From: Bacteroidales bacterium
GTDB lineage: Bacteria; Bacteroidota; Bacteroidia; Bacteroidales; VadinHA17
DNA length: 7,752 nt
Assembly: GCA_003501665.1 (NCBI GenBank)
Contig: DNOQ01000560.1
Coordinates: 1-7,752, forward strand
Direction: 5' to 3'
The number at the start of each line of letters is the position of its first letter. Within the stretch, counting starts at the first letter, position 1. This document shows, in pieces, positions 5,765-7,752 of the stretch. The position numbers were made by a program, and so were the translations under genes. The notes under the pieces were generated by a model. That model was not told the origin of the DNA and ran no database searches. It saw only the letters and a program-made list of their open reading frames with translations.

Positions 5765-5828
5765 TGCACGACTGCACGACTGCATGACTGCATGACTGCA
5801 CGACCGCACGACCGCACGACCGCACGAC
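5765..5828. repeat. Eight perfect-length tandem octamers (YGCAYGAC)
   Basis: Eight consecutive 8-bp units with no indels: TGCACGAC twice, TGCATGAC twice, TGCACGAC once, CGCACGAC three times. A partial GAC (5762-5764) precedes them. Together they occupy 67 of the 70 bp between the glycosyltransferase stop (TAA 5759-5761) and the phosphatase stop (TAA, 5832-5834 on the - strand). There is no terminator hairpin in this convergent gap. The same octamer recurs at 946-1047. Identical variants are grouped in blocks, as expected from local slippage or unequal crossing-over. Confidence 0.9.
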
Positions 5829-5831
5829 AGG

Positions 5832-7676
5832 TTATAATCTCAATCCAAATACGAGCACATCATCAGTCTGGATGTTGTTTCCTTTCCATCTCAGGAATTC
5901 TTTCTCAAGCTTTTCTTTTTGAAGTATTAGAGGCTTATCATGAATTTTCAGAAGAAGTGATTTAAAAGCCTGGGATCTGAATCTTTTATGTGTTCTTCCT
6001 CCTAACTGATCAGCATAACCATCAGTAAACATATAAATAATATCTCCCCTGGCCGGAGTGATTGATTGCATCGTAAACCGGACCTCACTTTCATCACTGT
6101 ATCCAACAGGCAACCGGTCGGCATAAAATTCAGTCAGTTCCCCGTTTCTTATCAGGTACAGATTATTCCGGGCTCCTGAAAATTTAATGGAATTCCGGTC
6201 TTTATCCAGAAAACATATTGAAATGTCCATTCCGTCACTGGTTTCATACCTTTCCCCCTTCTGCCTCAGAGCCGTTATAACTTTCTTTCTTAATTCCTCA
6301 AGTATAAGATTCGGTTCATATATCTTCCTGTTATTAATTATCTCTTCCAGAGAAGAAATACCCAGCATGCTCATCAGTGCACCCGGAACACCATGACCGG
6401 TACAATCTGCAACAACAATTACCGTTCCGGATCCTGAGGATGCAAACCAGTAGAAATCTCCTCCGATAACGTCCTTTGGCATATTAAGGATAAAACACCT
6501 CTTTTTCAGTCCTGGTATTTCATCGGGATCAGGTAATATAACATGCCGTATACGGCTTGCATAATTCAGGCTGGTTTTAATATCTTTATTCTGTTCATCA
6601 ATAATATCATAAGCATTTTTCAGATCAACATGTTTTAACCTGAATATCTCTTTTTCCTGTTCTGATTTTTCTATTGCATGGGCAACTTCAATATTGCTAA
6701 TGCGGTTCTTTACCTCATTACTTTGGAAGGATTCTTTTGCAATAAGATATTTTTTGAAATTTTTCAGCGCGATGGCAGGTTGCCTGATCAATTCATAATG
6801 ATTTGCCAGGGCAAGATGAGCATCTGATATGAGCGACAATGATTTAAGTTCATTTGCAAGTACAAGTGATTTTTTGAGCTTTTCTTCAGCAGCACTGGTA
6901 TCTCCAAGCCGGCTTAATACTCTGCCTGAGCCCATGATGCACTGAACCATACATCTCCTGTCACCCCCCAGGGTCCCCTGTTCATAATAGTCCAATGCTT
7001 CCCGATATTTCTTCATCCTTTCAAACGTGCTGGCAATACCCAGAAGGGTCCATTGAACAGCCGATGTATGATTATACTTCTTTCTGATCTCCAGGCTTCT
7101 GAAATAATATTCAAGTGATTCATCAAATTTTTTCATCTCCCTCAGCGCCATGCCTATCCTGTTAAGTGAAGAGGCAATTGCATGTACATCATCCAGGGCT
7201 TTTCGTATCTCAAGTCCTTTATTAAAATATTCCAGTGACCTTGGATAATTACACAACCTTAGGTATAGCAGTCCAAGCTGGTTGCAGGCTTCACCTTCGG
7301 ATTCCCTGTCATTTATTTCGCGTGATAAATTATATGCATCAAGCCATAATTTCATCGTTTTAGCATAATGGCCGAAGCTTTCGGATATATTACCCCGTAG
7401 CAGAAGCAGCCTGACATACCCTTTCTCCTGCCTGTTGGTTTTAAACCACGGAGTGGCATCTGAAATGTATTTGAGAGCAAAATCATTTTCGGAATTTAGG
7501 AAGCAGATTGCTGCTAAATTCAGCTTAGCACAGGCAATACCTTTCGGATAGTTTATCTTTTCGGAATTCGCAAGGATTCGTTTTGCTTTTTTTATTAGCG
7601 GATCAAAACCGGCAAACCTGTCTGCCCACAGCAGTTCATTTGCTTTGTCTAAAATAGTTTCACGGGAATGAACCAT
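5832..7676 (-). CDS. TPR-repeat SpoIIE/PP2C-type serine phosphatase
   Basis: A 614-residue soluble signalling protein: an N-terminal TPR solenoid (about 35-315, roughly seven repeats, clearest at GEACNQLGLLYLRLCNYPRS and the following SSLNRIGMALREMKKFDES), a charged coiled-coil linker (about 320-382, ending in NYASRIRHVILPDP) and a C-terminal SpoIIE/PPM phosphatase domain (about 395-614). Metal-site motifs are present: GGDFYWF (405-411), ADCTGHGVPGALMSMLG (423-439, D424), DGMDISICF (481-489), YMFTDGYADQ (548-557, D552) and QTDDVLVFGL (603-612, D605/D606), so activity is expected. No signal peptide or membrane segment is seen, unlike relatives with a periplasmic TPR sensor and a transmembrane helix. 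Such phosphatases usually dephosphorylate STAS-type anti-anti-sigma or similar proteins, but none is encoded here. Start: TTG at 7698-7700 would add eight residues; the ATG at 7674-7676 is preferred. It has no visible operon partner and no clear promoter match. Confidence 0.9.
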   Translation of the reverse strand: MVHSRETILDKANELLWADRFAGFDPLIKKAKRILANSEKINYPKGIACAKLNLAAICFLNSENDFALKYISDATPWFKTNRQEKGYVRLLLLRGNISESFGHYAKTMKLWLDAYNLSREINDRESEGEACNQLGLLYLRLCNYPRSLEYFNKGLEIRKALDDVHAIASSLNRIGMALREMKKFDESLEYYFRSLEIRKKYNHTSAVQWTLLGIASTFERMKKYREALDYYEQGTLGGDRRCMVQCIMGSGRVLSRLGDTSAAEEKLKKSLVLANELKSLSLISDAHLALANHYELIRQPAIALKNFKKYLIAKESFQSNEVKNRISNIEVAHAIEKSEQEKEIFRLKHVDLKNAYDIIDEQNKDIKTSLNYASRIRHVILPDPDEIPGLKKRCFILNMPKDVIGGDFYWFASSGSGTVIVVADCTGHGVPGALMSMLGISSLEEIINNRKIYEPNLILEELRKKVITALRQKGERYETSDGMDISICFLDKDRNSIKFSGARNNLYLIRNGELTEFYADRLPVGYSDESEVRFTMQSITPARGDIIYMFTDGYADQLGGRTHKRFRSQAFKSLLLKIHDKPLILQKEKLEKEFLRWKGNNIQTDDVLVFGLRL

Positions 7677-7731
7677 ATACTTACCTGTCTCGTATTGCAA
7701 TTAATTACCGGAGTAATAAAAATGTTTCAGA

Positions 7732-7752
7732 CTCACCACTCACCTCTCACCA
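7732..7752. repeat. Three tandem heptamers (CTCACCW) at the window edge
   Basis: CTCACCA (7732-7738), CTCACCT (7739-7745) and CTCACCA (7746-7752) follow one another without gaps and reach the last base of the window, so the array may continue beyond it. It lies about 55 bp upstream of the phosphatase ATG. It is distinct from the octamer family in unit length and sequence. With only three copies visible, it is a modest call. Confidence 0.5.

Noticed and set aside
5627..5809. Small - strand open frame with a repeated SCSxAVxx peptide
   Set aside because: The repeat peptide is only the translation of the octamer array (three units give eight residues), and the rest is antisense to the glycosyltransferase.
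5762..5831. CRISPR array
   Set aside because: The units are 8 bp and directly adjacent, with no spacers and no cas genes nearby.
7677..7700. TTG-initiated eight-residue extension of the phosphatase
   Set aside because: An ATG at 7674-7676 is available. The extra residues match no motif and no ribosome-binding signal supports the TTG.

Overview
The window looks like a chromosomal segment of a Bacteroidota (Bacteroidales-like) bacterium, probably an environmental or uncultured lineage. The evidence is a PorT-like outer-membrane barrel, a half-length TSUP permease, a PIN/ribbon-helix-helix pair of Bacteroidota type, a soluble TPR-SpoIIE phosphatase, a general lack of Shine-Dalgarno sequences, and matches to the Bacteroidota promoter consensus (TTTG, about 19 nt, TAnnTTTG), best seen upstream of mltG. 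The assignment is inferred from protein style and promoters; no rRNA or other taxonomic marker is present.

Layout. 1-414 (+): the 3' end of an outer-membrane beta-barrel gene. It shares a terminator hairpin with the convergent 470-838 (-) gene for a single-repeat TSUP (TauE/SafE-like) permease. 839-1098: a divergent intergenic region with an 8-bp tandem repeat interrupted by a GC-rich hairpin, then a strong promoter for mltG (1099-2130, +), an endolytic murein transglycosylase. 2176-2642 (-): a toxin-antitoxin type operon in which the antitoxin is intact and the PIN toxin has apparently lost its middle by an in-frame deletion. 2810-4479 (+): a translationally coupled two-gene ABC-2 exporter (ATPase plus permease). 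4483-4595: a repeat element with inverted arms. 4613-5761 (+): a GT4-type glycosyltransferase. 5765-5828: an exact eight-copy array of the same 8-mer family seen near 1000, filling the gap between convergent stop codons. 5832-7676 (-): a TPR plus SpoIIE/PP2C phosphatase. 7732-7752: three copies of a 7-mer running off the window edge.

The genes do not form one pathway. Envelope functions predominate (barrel, MltG, exporter, glycosyltransferase), but no cross-gene operon joins them. The notable material is the decayed PIN toxin beside an intact antitoxin and the density of short repeats: four of the intergenic spaces carry tandem or inverted repeats, two sharing the same octamer. I found no convincing undescribed multi-gene system, no CRISPR array, no tRNA/rRNA and no transposase.
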